Source: Candidatus Zhuqueibacterota bacterium
Lineage (GTDB): Bacteria; Zhuqueibacterota; Zhuqueibacteria; Residuimicrobiales; Krinioviventaceae
Length of the DNA stretch: 56,169 nt
NCBI GenBank assembly: GCA_016934825.1
Contig: JAFGSB010000040.1
Span: 1-56,169, forward strand
Reading direction: 5' to 3'
Position 1 is the first letter of the stretch. Each line of letters opens with the position of its first letter. A model generated the notes under the pieces. The model was not told the origin of the DNA and searched no databases. It saw nothing but the letters and a program-made list of their open reading frames with translations. The position numbers and the translations under genes are program-made. Shown here piece by piece: positions 27,103 through 35,510 of this stretch.

Positions 27103-28020
27103 TCATTTGTTTTGCTTTAAAAAATTGTCAATCGTTTCCCGTCCCGGAGCTGAAGGTTGAGCGCCCAGTTGGGTTACAGATATTGCCGCGGCCGCATTTG
27201 CGAATCGAATTGCCCCGGTTAACGGCTGATTACCGGCCATAGCGACCGCCAATGCGCCATTAAAAACATCACCGGCGGCCGTGGTATCCACAGCCTTGAC
27301 TTTAAAACCCGGAATCGGACCGGTAAATTCAGGTGCAGAAGCATATACGCCGCTTGCCCCCATGGTAATGATCACCATGGGAATCCCTTTTTGATGTAAT
27401 TTTTCCGCCGCTATTTTTGCCGATGCTGTATCGGTAACCTGGATACCGGTCAGCAGTTCGGCTTCCGATTCGTTAGGCGTCAGAACGTTGATCAGCTTTA
27501 ACAGATTGTCGGGTAACGGTTGAGCAGGCGCCGGATTAAGTATTACTTTTACCCCATTCTCATGCGCAAGACCGGCAGCCGCCTCAATGGTTTCAACCGG
27601 TGTTTCAAGCTGCATTATGACTATATCCGCATTTGCGATGACGCTTTCAGCTTTACCGACATCCGCAGGCGACAAATTCGCATTCGCGCCTGATGCGACA
27701 GCAATGCTGTTTTCACCATCATCGGCAACAAAAATTTCCGCCACGCCGGAAGGGGCTGTTTTGTCTTTAATTACATAATCAACATTTATCCCATCATCTT
27801 TAAAGCCTTTGATCGCTTCATTACCGAACATATCATCACCCACTCTGGCAACAAAAGTAACATTTCCGCCGGCGCGCGCCGCAGCAACTGCCTGATTCGC
27901 TCCCTTTCCTCCTGCCGCGGTTGAAAACGTACCGCCAAGAATCGTCTCCCCCGGTTTGGGAATACGCGGGACTTTGATAATCATATCTGTATTTGAGCTT
28001 CCAATGACGACAATATTCAT
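27103..28020 (-). CDS. rbsK: Ribokinase
   Basis: RbsK phosphorylates ribose to ribose 5-phosphate in the cytosol. The product (305 residues from ATG 28018-28020) has the PfkB signatures: SSNTDMIIKVPRIPKPGET, TAAGGKGANQAVAAARAG (about 38-55) and DTTAAGDVFNGALA (about 250-263) with the catalytic Asp. The loop reads DTTAAGD where most members have DTTGAGD. The frame extends to TTG 28051-28053, but AAGGGA stands 8 bases before the ATG and the ATG gives the family N terminus. It is the last gene of the ribose-salvage operon. Confidence 0.95.
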   Translation of the reverse strand: MNIVVIGSSNTDMIIKVPRIPKPGETILGGTFSTAAGGKGANQAVAAARAGGNVTFVARVGDDMFGNEAIKGFKDDGINVDYVIKDKTAPSGVAEIFVADDGENSIAVASGANANLSPADVGKAESVIANADIVIMQLETPVETIEAAAGLAHENGVKVILNPAPAQPLPDNLLKLINVLTPNESEAELLTGIQVTDTASAKIAAEKLHQKGIPMVIITMGASGVYASAPEFTGPIPGFKVKAVDTTAAGDVFNGALAVAMAGNQPLTGAIRFANAAAAISVTQLGAQPSAPGRETIDNFLKQNK

Positions 28021-28061
28021 TTTTTCATTCCCTTTCTTGATAATTAAAGTCAAATCTGTTA

Positions 28062-29066
28062 TTAAGCCAATCGTGCATAGATAATTATTCCTAAACCGAA
28101 AATAAAAAACAGGAACATTAAGGTAAGTAACAGGTTGGTTCCTTTTGGAGCGTTTTTAAATTCTTTCCAGATAAAAACACCCCAGATTGCGGCAACCATT
28201 GTTGCACCCTGTCCGAGACCGTATGAAATCGCAGGACCCGCTTTTTCGGAAGCGATTAAACTGAATAAATTGCCAACGGCCCAGATAGCTCCGCCCAGTA
28301 TACCAATCCAGTGCAGTTTCATCGTTCCCTGGACAAAATAGTCTTTATACGTCACAGAGTCGCCGCTGATTGGTTTATACATAACAATCGTATTCCATAA
28401 AAAGCTGGAAACAAATAAACCGATCGCAAAAATAAAACTGGCCGTATAGGCTGTCATTTTCCCGGTTTCCGGAGTTGTAAAACTTGTTGCCATGGATTTG
28501 ACGATAAAACCATAGAAAAATCCCATAGCGATTCCGCACAGTACCGAAATCAGCAAACCTTTTGTTACGTCCTTTTTTCCTTCCGACGGTAGTTTGCTGT
28601 ACGCTACCGCATCCAGAATTATGGCCAGAACAACCAATGCAACCCCCAGAAACAATATTACAGGATTACCTTTGGGCGCCCGGATGTAATTATCAACAAC
28701 ACCAATTACCAGCGCCAGCCCGATACCAACCGGAAAAGCTACAGCCATTCCGGCTATATCGATTGCCGAGACAAGCAGTATATTGGCTAAATTAAATACC
28801 ACACCGCCGATAAATGCCGATACAAGGGCGGCAGAACTGGCCTGTCCCAGATCGGCAAGAAAGCTACGGCCGCCCACGCCGATGCTTCCCATAGTCAGTC
28901 CGGCAAGCAACATCAACAAAACCACACCGATCGAATAATCCCAATAAAAAAGCTGAAAGCGCCATTCTTTACTGGCCAGTTTTTGGGTATTACCCCAGCT
29001 TCCCCAGCATAACATCGTGATAAAACACATAAAAACAGCTAAAGCATAAGATTGTACAATAACCAT
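28062..29066 (-). CDS. GRP/RhaT-like sugar permease, probably ribose (RbsP-type)
   Basis: The 334-residue product has about ten transmembrane helices and the N-terminal signature MLCWGSWGNTQKLASKEWRF (about 19-38). That marks the GRP-type drug/metabolite-superfamily sugar transporters that accompany ribokinases in Bacteroidota. The neighbours (rbsK 41 bases downstream and nucleoside hydrolase 46 bases upstream) indicate ribose as substrate, by analogy with the Bacteroides ribose-utilisation locus. AAAGGAG precedes the ATG. Substrate is inferred, not shown. Confidence 0.88.
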   Translation of the reverse strand: MVIVQSYALAVFMCFITMLCWGSWGNTQKLASKEWRFQLFYWDYSIGVVLLMLLAGLTMGSIGVGGRSFLADLGQASSAALVSAFIGGVVFNLANILLVSAIDIAGMAVAFPVGIGLALVIGVVDNYIRAPKGNPVILFLGVALVVLAIILDAVAYSKLPSEGKKDVTKGLLISVLCGIAMGFFYGFIVKSMATSFTTPETGKMTAYTASFIFAIGLFVSSFLWNTIVMYKPISGDSVTYKDYFVQGTMKLHWIGILGGAIWAVGNLFSLIASEKAGPAISYGLGQGATMVAAIWGVFIWKEFKNAPKGTNLLLTLMFLFFIFGLGIIIYARLA

Positions 29067-29112
29067 CTTCTACTCCTTTTTTGTTATTTTATGTGATTTA
29101 ATTTTAATAATA

Positions 29113-30045
29113 TTAGTTTCTTATCAGATTCTGTGTCAAATAACGCTGTAATAATCGATTTAAAAATTCACCCGTGTTGATCGTCATACCGATTTCACAG
29201 TTTGGCGCTTTGCTTTCATCAATGACGGTATACCCGCCGTCAATTACTTTGACAAATGCCTTGCGTGTTGTAAACACATCAGGCCATAAAACCATACCAA
29301 CAGCGACGCAATCGTACAAAGTGGGTGTTTCCCGTCCCCACAAAGTATATAAACCGCAAATGGCGTCGGTTAAAGGCGACTGACGCATCAACAGTTTAAG
29401 CCGTTTTTCCGCATCCCATTTAACAAAAGTGGTTACATCGAGACCGGCATAAGTTAATTTCGCGCCGCAGGCTGAAAAAACTTTGGCTGCCTCCTCATCA
29501 GCACGTACATTCCATTCCGCGTCTGGGATTGGACCGGTATTGTATCCCATATAAAATGATCCATACATGGAATAAACGTGTTTGGCCAATTTGAGGGCAT
29601 CCGGGTCTTTTTTTAAGATATCGGCCATATTCGACACAGGCCCGACAGTGATCAGGATCACCTCATCAGGATACTTTTTCAAATTTTCAATGATAAAATC
29701 CGCCGCGGAGGTACCGATAGGTTTGTACTTGTCAAAACCTTCACCCCAGTTGAACTGCGCCGAATACTGTGTGTTGGTTTCACGTCCGACAACAACGGGA
29801 ATATCGTCCCGGCCCGTTTCGTACAACATTCTGCAGGCGATTTGTGCCCGTTTTGGCGTATTACCGTAATCCAAAACTACGCCCAGCACATCAAACTCGG
29901 GACTGGAGATGACCAGCGCCAGTGCAAAAGCGTCATCTATGTCATCTCCAAGGTCACAGTCGAATAAAATTTTTTGTTTTTCAGCCGCGAAAACACATTG
30001 CCAGAAAAAAAGAAGACTGATTAATACGACAAAACATTTTCTCAC
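29113..30045 (-). CDS. Exported inosine-uridine-type nucleoside hydrolase
   Basis: Nucleoside hydrolases split nucleosides into base and ribose. The metal-binding motif reads DCDLGDDIDDAFALAL near the mature N terminus, with the DxDxGxDxDD pattern intact. TVGPVSNMADIL and the NVRADEEAAKVF segment (binding residues) follow. A signal peptide ending VFA-AE places it in the periplasm. The frame is open to ATG 30058-30060, but AGGAG lies 7 bases before GTG 30043-30045, which I take as the start (310 residues). With the ADP-ribosylglycohydrolase upstream it could release ribose for import and RbsK. Confidence 0.9.
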   Translation of the reverse strand: MRKCFVVLISLLFFWQCVFAAEKQKILFDCDLGDDIDDAFALALVISSPEFDVLGVVLDYGNTPKRAQIACRMLYETGRDDIPVVVGRETNTQYSAQFNWGEGFDKYKPIGTSAADFIIENLKKYPDEVILITVGPVSNMADILKKDPDALKLAKHVYSMYGSFYMGYNTGPIPDAEWNVRADEEAAKVFSACGAKLTYAGLDVTTFVKWDAEKRLKLLMRQSPLTDAICGLYTLWGRETPTLYDCVAVGMVLWPDVFTTRKAFVKVIDGGYTVIDESKAPNCEIGMTINTGEFLNRLLQRYLTQNLIRN

Positions 30046-30060
30046 TTTTTCTCTCCTCAT

Positions 30061-30258
30061 TTATTTGATTAAAAATTGTTCAATAATGAGCACATACAGA
30101 TTTTTTTTACCAATGGAACGTTTTAGCTCAGCGGGATCCGGGTTTATTTCATCTTATATTAAGATGCTATTATTACGACATTCTTTGGGATCGTCGAAAG
30201 AGATACCGATCATTTTTCCAGCCCAAACCCCTGCAATTCATCCTTCAATTCCAGGGAA
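30061..30258 (-). pseudogene. Truncated relic of a second ADP-ribosylglycohydrolase gene
   Basis: Read on the minus strand, the gap between the ADP-ribosylglycohydrolase and nucleoside hydrolase genes carries one continuous protein-like frame interrupted by TGA (30238-30240) and TAA (30154-30156), ending at TAA 30061-30063. It contains GVWAGKMIGISFDDPKE and then RNNSILI-stop-DEINPDPAELK. These align with GGWAGQVIGCSFGGPTE and the following RYQSTFIQDYQPLEW of the intact enzyme just upstream. A segment NLYVLIIEQFLI sits where the intact protein has DVYMDLTFVQVF, with the acidic metal ligands lost. It corresponds to roughly the first 75 mature residues only. Confidence 0.72.
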
Positions 30259-30267
30259 AATTCATAA

Positions 30268-31791
30268 CTAAAATTTTGGATTGGCCGGTTTATTTGAATA
30301 TATTACAATATCGTCTAATTGAATAACCGCCTTGTGCGACGGATTTAAAACTTTTAACCGCACGGCATGCTTACCGATCGGCAATTGATACCGCCAAAAA
30401 AGCGGATCCTTTCTAATTGTATAATTAGTCGGCAATTTTGACGTCTCTACAAGTTGACCATCGATAAACATTTCAACATTATATGTTTCATCTTCATCAC
30501 CTAATTTTTGAATAGAGCCGGTAGTGACAAATCCGATACCTTCAAACTCAAAGGAGGTTTCAGTACTAAACTTTGTATCAAGACCGGTCCGCTTTACGGG
30601 ATAATGTCCTTCAAAACCGACTTCCAGTTTTACCGCTCTGGGCTGCTGTACAGAAATAGTGACCTCTTTATCGTCAACCCGGCCGCCATTTCTTTCAATA
30701 ACCTGTAATGCCTGTCGGTAAGACATATCATACGTATCATTCAATGACATGGTCGTATATTTGAAATCAATATCTTCAACTTTATCCAGACCCTGTTTCC
30801 AGAAATCGGGAATACGGCTGTAACCCAGCATGGTCCCTAATATTCCGCCCGCGCTTGCGGGATTACAATCGGAATCATCCCCGGCGCGTGTACTGATCGA
30901 CAGAGTTTTGGCATAATCACTCTCACCGTACAACAGACCCAGTAAAATCCAGGCGGCGTTTATTTTTGCGTCAATATTAAAAGTTGTAAACACACCGTAT
31001 GGACAACCAATATCTTCACCCCATTTTTGCTGAGTCTTAAACCAGGCGATTTTCCAATCTTCCGGATATTCCTTATGCCAGTTAATCACATCAGTCATAC
31101 ACTGATAAAACCTGCTTTCTTTCGGTATGACTTTTAATGCTTCACTGACAATATAATTCACATCATCGGAGACAAAGGCAAGGGCGTACATAGCGCCGAC
31201 ATAAACACCGCCATACCAGCCGTCGCCGTAATTCATAATATGACCGATCCTGTCGCTTATTTCGGCCGACGTATTAACCATACCCGGGCTCATTAATCCG
31301 GAAAAATCGGCTTCGATCTGAAAATCAATATCGTCCGAATGGGGGTTATGCAGCCAATGACCGGATTGGGGCGGCATAATACCGTTCAAAATATTGTATC
31401 GTGCGGCTATATTGGCATGCCACAATTTATATTCCGCTTTGGCGAATGCATAAGCAAATTCAGACGCGGGCGCGTCTATTCCCTTTTCTGCAAAAACCTG
31501 GACAAACGTCAGGTCCATATAGACATCATCATAAAGACCGGGAACATTGTCGTACCACCACTTTATTATTTTTTCATTCCATTCCAGCGGCTGGTAATCC
31601 TGAATAAAAGTACTCTGGTAGCGAAATTCAGTGGGACCGCCAAATGAGCAGCCGATAACCTGGCCGGCCCAGCCGCCTTTGATCTTATCCTGTAAAACTT
31701 CTTTGGACATTGTTACGGTTTTTGCATGGACTGAGGAAATAATAAACGTTACATTAAATAAAAGCAAAAGAGACCTGAATAAAATTTTCAT
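30268..31791 (-). CDS. Exported ADP-ribosylglycohydrolase family protein
   Basis: These di-metal enzymes cleave ADP-ribose from proteins or small molecules. The 507-residue product has a signal peptide (about 1-23, ending VHA), the N-terminal GGWAGQVIGCSFGGPTEF (about 40-57), the metal-site segment GLYDDVYMDLTF (about 90-101), and the C-terminal RAGDDSDCNPASAGGILG motif (about 310-327). The last 130 residues form a beta-rich carbohydrate-binding-like domain. GGAGG precedes the ATG. It heads the operon with nucleoside hydrolase, sugar permease and rbsK, as in the ribose-scavenging loci of Bacteroides. Confidence 0.9.
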   Translation of the reverse strand: MKILFRSLLLLFNVTFIISSVHAKTVTMSKEVLQDKIKGGWAGQVIGCSFGGPTEFRYQSTFIQDYQPLEWNEKIIKWWYDNVPGLYDDVYMDLTFVQVFAEKGIDAPASEFAYAFAKAEYKLWHANIAARYNILNGIMPPQSGHWLHNPHSDDIDFQIEADFSGLMSPGMVNTSAEISDRIGHIMNYGDGWYGGVYVGAMYALAFVSDDVNYIVSEALKVIPKESRFYQCMTDVINWHKEYPEDWKIAWFKTQQKWGEDIGCPYGVFTTFNIDAKINAAWILLGLLYGESDYAKTLSISTRAGDDSDCNPASAGGILGTMLGYSRIPDFWKQGLDKVEDIDFKYTTMSLNDTYDMSYRQALQVIERNGGRVDDKEVTISVQQPRAVKLEVGFEGHYPVKRTGLDTKFSTETSFEFEGIGFVTTGSIQKLGDEDETYNVEMFIDGQLVETSKLPTNYTIRKDPLFWRYQLPIGKHAVRLKVLNPSHKAVIQLDDIVIYSNKPANPKF

Positions 31792-31832
31792 AATACCTCC
31801 GGTTTGAATTACAACCTTATTATGAGTTTAAA

Positions 31833-32400
31833 TTAAAATTTACCAATACTTTTATCTAATTGTTTATCGATAATCCTTATGCCTTCATAATCCTTCTAAC
31901 TTGCAGCAAGCTCCCAGGTCAGGGGATACTCCCGGTTGCTGATCGGGCTGAATTTCCCGGTAAAAAAATGATCCCACACTCAGCCGATATATGGGTATTT
32001 ATCATTGACCAGGGATTCAGTATCCAATTGAAATTCCTTATATTCTCACAAAACAGCGATGGATAATTGTCGGGAAGCCGGGGAATATCGTACTGATCAT
32101 CCACACCTGGTGATTTGAGACTAATTTTTAACAATTTCGTTTGATATACCGGCAGTTCCTTAAAATCGGAACAACCCCTGATATATTTCCCATCCTGGTC
32201 ATAGACCTGTATTTTATTACATTCCGACATTATTTCCCCGACAAGAAGATGATTTTTATCGGCTAAAAAAATTGAATTAGTTGATCAAATTTTTTTACCG
32301 ATAAATTATATTTGCTTTTATATCCGAAACTTGAATACGTGATAAAACCAAGGGCGCCGTTTCCGGGCCAAACCGGTTGCTTGCCAACGAATTTGGGCAG
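31833..32400 (-). pseudogene. Decayed gene of unrecognised family between lacI and the ribose operon
   Basis: The minus strand of this gap reads as a protein only if frames are changed. One frame gives LPKFVGKQPVWPGNGALGF and onward to a TAG at an A7 tract (32265-32271). A second gives LADKNHLLVGEIMSECNKIQVYDQDG and later DIPRLPDNYPSLF. A third, switching near 32040, gives EFQLDTESLVNDKYPYIG, TGA (31980-31982), VWDHFFTGKFSPISNREYPL, TAG (31896-31898), KDYEGIRIIDKQLDKS and a final TAA at 31833-31835. Segment KIQVYDQDGKYIRG resembles an NHL/beta-propeller blade, but I do not recognise the family. Sequencing error could explain one frameshift, not all four lesions. Confidence 0.6.
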
Positions 32401-32450
32401 ACATTATATAATCCAGCAATCCGAAACAAGGATGATAGTAAATCAATTTA

Positions 32451-33530
32451 TTAGTTGTGGTCCGACCCGTAACTATTAAAAGTCGATATGTCTTCGGTAT
32501 TCCCGGTTTCGTTTTTTAATTTAACCGATTTCCTTTTAATAAGTTTTGTTGGCAAGATTACACATTTACTTGAAAAACGAATTTTGGATTCTATTTGATT
32601 TATTAACAATTTGATGCTTATTTGACCCATTTCCTTGTTTTTTTGAGTTACTGTGGTCATGGGTGTTGCCAGATAATCCGAATAGGGCTGGTCATCAAAT
32701 GAAATAATGGAAATATCTTCCGGTACTCTTAGACCTTCTTCATAAATTGCCCGTAAAGCGCCCAACGATATCAAGTTACTGACGGAAAAAATAGCGGTGA
32801 TATTCTTTTCATTTTTTAACAATAATTTCGTTTCCAGATAACCGTTTTGCTCACCAAAACTATCACCGACAATCAGGGCTTCATCAACAGGCAAATGATA
32901 ATTTAAAAGAGCTTCGCGATAACCCCGGACCCGTTCATTATTAGGTGAAGTATGGGTCAATCCCTGAATACAGGCTATACTTCGATGACCATTATCTATT
33001 AAATAACTGATCGCCTCAAAAGCACCTTTATAATTATCGGAGGTAACATACGGAATATCAAGATCCGGGAAATATCGATCGATGATAACTATAGGCATTC
33101 CGTTATTGTATATTCTTTTAATATAATTAAAAGTTTGACCAACCGGAGAAATGATCAGGCCGTCAACTTTACGAAGTTCCAACAGCTCAAGAGACTCTTT
33201 TTCCAAATCAGTGTCTTCTTCGGTATCACATAAAATAATAGAATAGCCCAGTTTACGCGCTTCCTGTTCTACATTTCTGGCAATACTGGAGAAAAATGGG
33301 TTGGAAATATCAGGGATAACCAGCCCGATTGTATTTGTTTTATTCAGCCTCAAACTACGGGCCAAAGGATTTGGAGTGAAATTGAGTTCTTTGGCCGTTT
33401 TAAGGATGATTTCCTCTGTTTTTTTACTAATTCTGTATTTCGAGGCTTTACCGTTCAATACCCGGGAAACGGTAGATTCCGAAATTCCAAGCTGATGGGC
33501 AATTGTTTTTAAAGTAATATTATTTTTCAT
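32451..33530 (-). CDS. LacI-family transcriptional regulator
   Basis: The product has an N-terminal helix-turn-helix (ITLKTIAHQLGISESTVSRVLNG, about 5-27), a hinge (TPNPLARSLRLNKTNTIGLVIPD) and a periplasmic-binding-protein-like sensor domain to about residue 330. The frame is open to GTG 33549-33551; I choose ATG 33528-33530 (359 residues) because the HTH then starts at the usual place, although no clear Shine-Dalgarno is seen. It lies between the ribose-salvage operon and a divergently transcribed Na+/solute symporter and probably controls one or both. A palindrome over its own start region suggests autoregulation. The effector is unknown. Confidence 0.93.
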   Translation of the reverse strand: MKNNITLKTIAHQLGISESTVSRVLNGKASKYRISKKTEEIILKTAKELNFTPNPLARSLRLNKTNTIGLVIPDISNPFFSSIARNVEQEARKLGYSIILCDTEEDTDLEKESLELLELRKVDGLIISPVGQTFNYIKRIYNNGMPIVIIDRYFPDLDIPYVTSDNYKGAFEAISYLIDNGHRSIACIQGLTHTSPNNERVRGYREALLNYHLPVDEALIVGDSFGEQNGYLETKLLLKNEKNITAIFSVSNLISLGALRAIYEEGLRVPEDISIISFDDQPYSDYLATPMTTVTQKNKEMGQISIKLLINQIESKIRFSSKCVILPTKLIKRKSVKLKNETGNTEDISTFNSYGSDHN

Positions 33531-33547
33531 TTTCGTATAGTAAAGTT

Positions 33548-33563
33548 GCACAATTGTTTGTGC
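33548..33563. promoter_or_regulatory. Candidate LacI-family operator upstream of lacI
   Basis: GCACAA (33548-33553) and TTGTGC (33558-33563) form a perfect inverted repeat with a 4-base spacer, 17 bases upstream of the ATG of the LacI-type gene. A second perfect palindrome, GTAAAATTTTAC, lies at 33573-33584. Position and symmetry fit regulator binding and autoregulation. I see no copy of the same motif upstream of the operon start at 31791 or of the symporter at 34044. Confidence 0.45.
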
Positions 33564-33584
33564 TAATTTTAAGTAAAATTTTAC

Positions 33585-34043
33585 ACTATGTCAATATATT
33601 TATTTGTCGACGCCAGTTTTTAATATTCCGGAGCCTGAATAAACACAGATCAATATAAATATAAAAAACACAATTATTTATAATTTTATCTTATCAGGAT
33701 ATTTTACATATGGTTTTAATACCAGTGAATCCAGCCGAAAACAGATTAATTTACTGGTCAAGAGGCTTTTACCGAATCCACAAAACCTAAATGATATAAT
33801 TTTAAGGTTGAGCTTGGCTATAAATTTTATTAATTTTATTTTTTGTTTGCTGTTGTCCGGTTTAACGGACGTAAACGGGTTACGATTCTATCAAGGAGTT
33901 CATTTTTTTGTCGAATAACAAATCATATATATTTCATGAAGTATTTATTTGGGAACGAATATCACTTTTATCTAAATCACTTATTCTATGTCCTGCTAAT
34001 TACAGATTTTTGAAAAAAGTACAAACCATTCAAGGAGTATAAT
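33585..34043. other. AT-rich intergenic region upstream of the symporter
   Basis: About 460 bases between the divergent lacI and symporter genes. Both strands lack a convincing coding frame. At 33853-33878 a weak copy (GTCCGGTTTAACGGAC) of the dispersed palindrome family is present. The 3' end carries AAGGAG (34033-34038), the ribosome binding site of the symporter. The region must hold the symporter promoter, but I cannot define it. Confidence 0.5.
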
Positions 34044-35441
34044 TTGCTCCCTTTTATAGATACAACAATTGTAATTATTTACATAGTATTTGTCTTTTAT
34101 CTCGGTATCAAACATTACGGAAAAAAAGAAGATCAAAGTGCCTCTGATTTTTTACTTGGCGGCAGACGTCTTACTTTACCCGCATTTGTCGCCACATTGG
34201 TGACAACGTGGTATGGCGGGATCCTGGGTGTCGGTGAATTTTCATACCGATACGGTATTTCCAACTGGCTGGTTTTTGGTGTGCCTTATTATGTTTCCGC
34301 GATTATTTTTGCGTTATTCATTGCCAAAAAGGCCCAACGCCAGTCGCTTTATACTATTCCGCAACAGCTTGACCGCGTCTACGGACGTACTCCCTCCCTG
34401 CTCGGCGCGTTTTTTGTCTTTATTTACACCACTCCGGCAGCATACATCCTGATGCTGGGTGTATTGTTACAGTTCTTTTTTAACTGGCCGTTATGGTTGT
34501 CCATCATTATCGGCGCCCTGTTCAGTATGATCTATGTTTATGCAGGAGGATTCCGTTCGGTTGTCAAAACGGACATTTTACAATTTGTATTGATGTTTTC
34601 CGGTTTTTTGATGATTCTCATCTTTTGTGTGATAAAATTTGGCGGATTACAGTATCTCAAAGAGACGCTACCCGCCCGGCATTTTATCTGGCACGGGGGA
34701 CAGGGCGCGGGTTATATCATTATGTGGTTCTTTATTGCCCTTTCAACGCTGACCGAACCCGCGTTTTATCAAAGATGTTTTGCCGCAAAAGATGAATCCG
34801 TCGTTAAAAAAGGTATTCTGGTATCCGTTATTTTTTGGATATGTTTTGATTTTTTAACCACATTTACAGGATTGTACGCGCGCGCGAGCCTGCCAAACCT
34901 TGCCAATCCGGTATCTTCATATCTTGACCTGGCAAATGCCGTACTCCCTCCTGTTTTGCTCGGCTTGTTTTTTACAGGACTAATTGCGACGATCATGTCA
35001 ACTGTGGACAGTTATTCATTGTTAGCGGCCATGACCATCGGCAGGGATTATCTATGGCGGTTGATTGACAATAAAGATGAAACCAGAATACAATTTTACA
35101 CCAGAATCGGTTTGATTATTTCTGCCGTGGCAGGAATAATCATTGCCATCTTTGGGCAATCGGTCGTAACAATTTGGAAAGAACTTGGGTCCATCAGCAC
35201 CCCCGCGTTATTAATACCGGTCATCAGTAGTTTTTCCAAAAAATGGCGGATGCGGCCGCGTAATGCCGGTTTGACAATTGTTATGGGTGCGGCGGTCTCA
35301 TTTCTGTGGTCGCTGACAAAAACCGTGTTTCCCGGTCAGGGGAATTATTTATTTCAACTTGAGCCCATCTATCCTGGATTGTTGATCACTGTGCTCATCT
35401 ATTTAGCAGACAAAATATTGCTTTCAAAATCTCCAAAATAA
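34044..35441 (+). CDS. Sodium:solute symporter (SSS family)
   Basis: The 465-residue product has about thirteen transmembrane helices. Family landmarks are DFLLGGRRLTLPAFVATLVTTWYGG near residues 34-58 and LGLFFTGLIATIMSTVDSYSLLAAMTIG (about 310-337), which holds the conserved sodium-site serines. The start is TTG 34044-34046, 6 bases after AAGGAG. It is divergent from the LacI-type regulator next to the ribose operon, so a nucleoside, ribose or related solute is a plausible substrate, but the family transports many compounds. A hairpin follows the gene at 35470-35492. Confidence 0.92.
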   Translation: MLPFIDTTIVIIYIVFVFYLGIKHYGKKEDQSASDFLLGGRRLTLPAFVATLVTTWYGGILGVGEFSYRYGISNWLVFGVPYYVSAIIFALFIAKKAQRQSLYTIPQQLDRVYGRTPSLLGAFFVFIYTTPAAYILMLGVLLQFFFNWPLWLSIIIGALFSMIYVYAGGFRSVVKTDILQFVLMFSGFLMILIFCVIKFGGLQYLKETLPARHFIWHGGQGAGYIIMWFFIALSTLTEPAFYQRCFAAKDESVVKKGILVSVIFWICFDFLTTFTGLYARASLPNLANPVSSYLDLANAVLPPVLLGLFFTGLIATIMSTVDSYSLLAAMTIGRDYLWRLIDNKDETRIQFYTRIGLIISAVAGIIIAIFGQSVVTIWKELGSISTPALLIPVISSFSKKWRMRPRNAGLTIVMGAAVSFLWSLTKTVFPGQGNYLFQLEPIYPGLLITVLIYLADKILLSKSPK

Positions 35442-35469
35442 AATAAACATAAAAGTCAGCACCTGACAG

Positions 35470-35492
35470 CTTTTACCGGTCCCCGGTGAAAG
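35470..35492. repeat. Copy of the dispersed palindrome between convergent genes
   Basis: CTTTTACCGG (35470-35479), a 3-base loop and CCGGTGAAAG (35483-35492) make a 10-bp stem with one T-G wobble, followed by AAAAAAAT. It sits between the 3' ends of the symporter and the metallo-beta-lactamase-fold gene and could act as a bidirectional transcript end. The 27 bases ending in CCGGTG align with the copies at 27058, 45185 and 52699. Confidence 0.6.
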
Positions 35493-35510
35493 AAAAAAAT
35501 ATAAATTGAT

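Noticed and set aside
30121-30150. A tRNA-like AGCTCAGCGGGA segment
   Set aside because: No cloverleaf can be formed around it and it lies inside the ADP-ribosylglycohydrolase relic read on the other strand.
29909-30271. Plus-strand open frame of 120 codons opposite the nucleoside hydrolase start
   Set aside because: It runs antisense to real coding sequence and to the ADP-ribosylglycohydrolase relic, and has no protein-like features.
31919-32230. Minus-strand frame of 103 codons taken as an intact gene
   Set aside because: Protein-like sequence continues on both sides in other frames, so this is the middle of a decayed gene.
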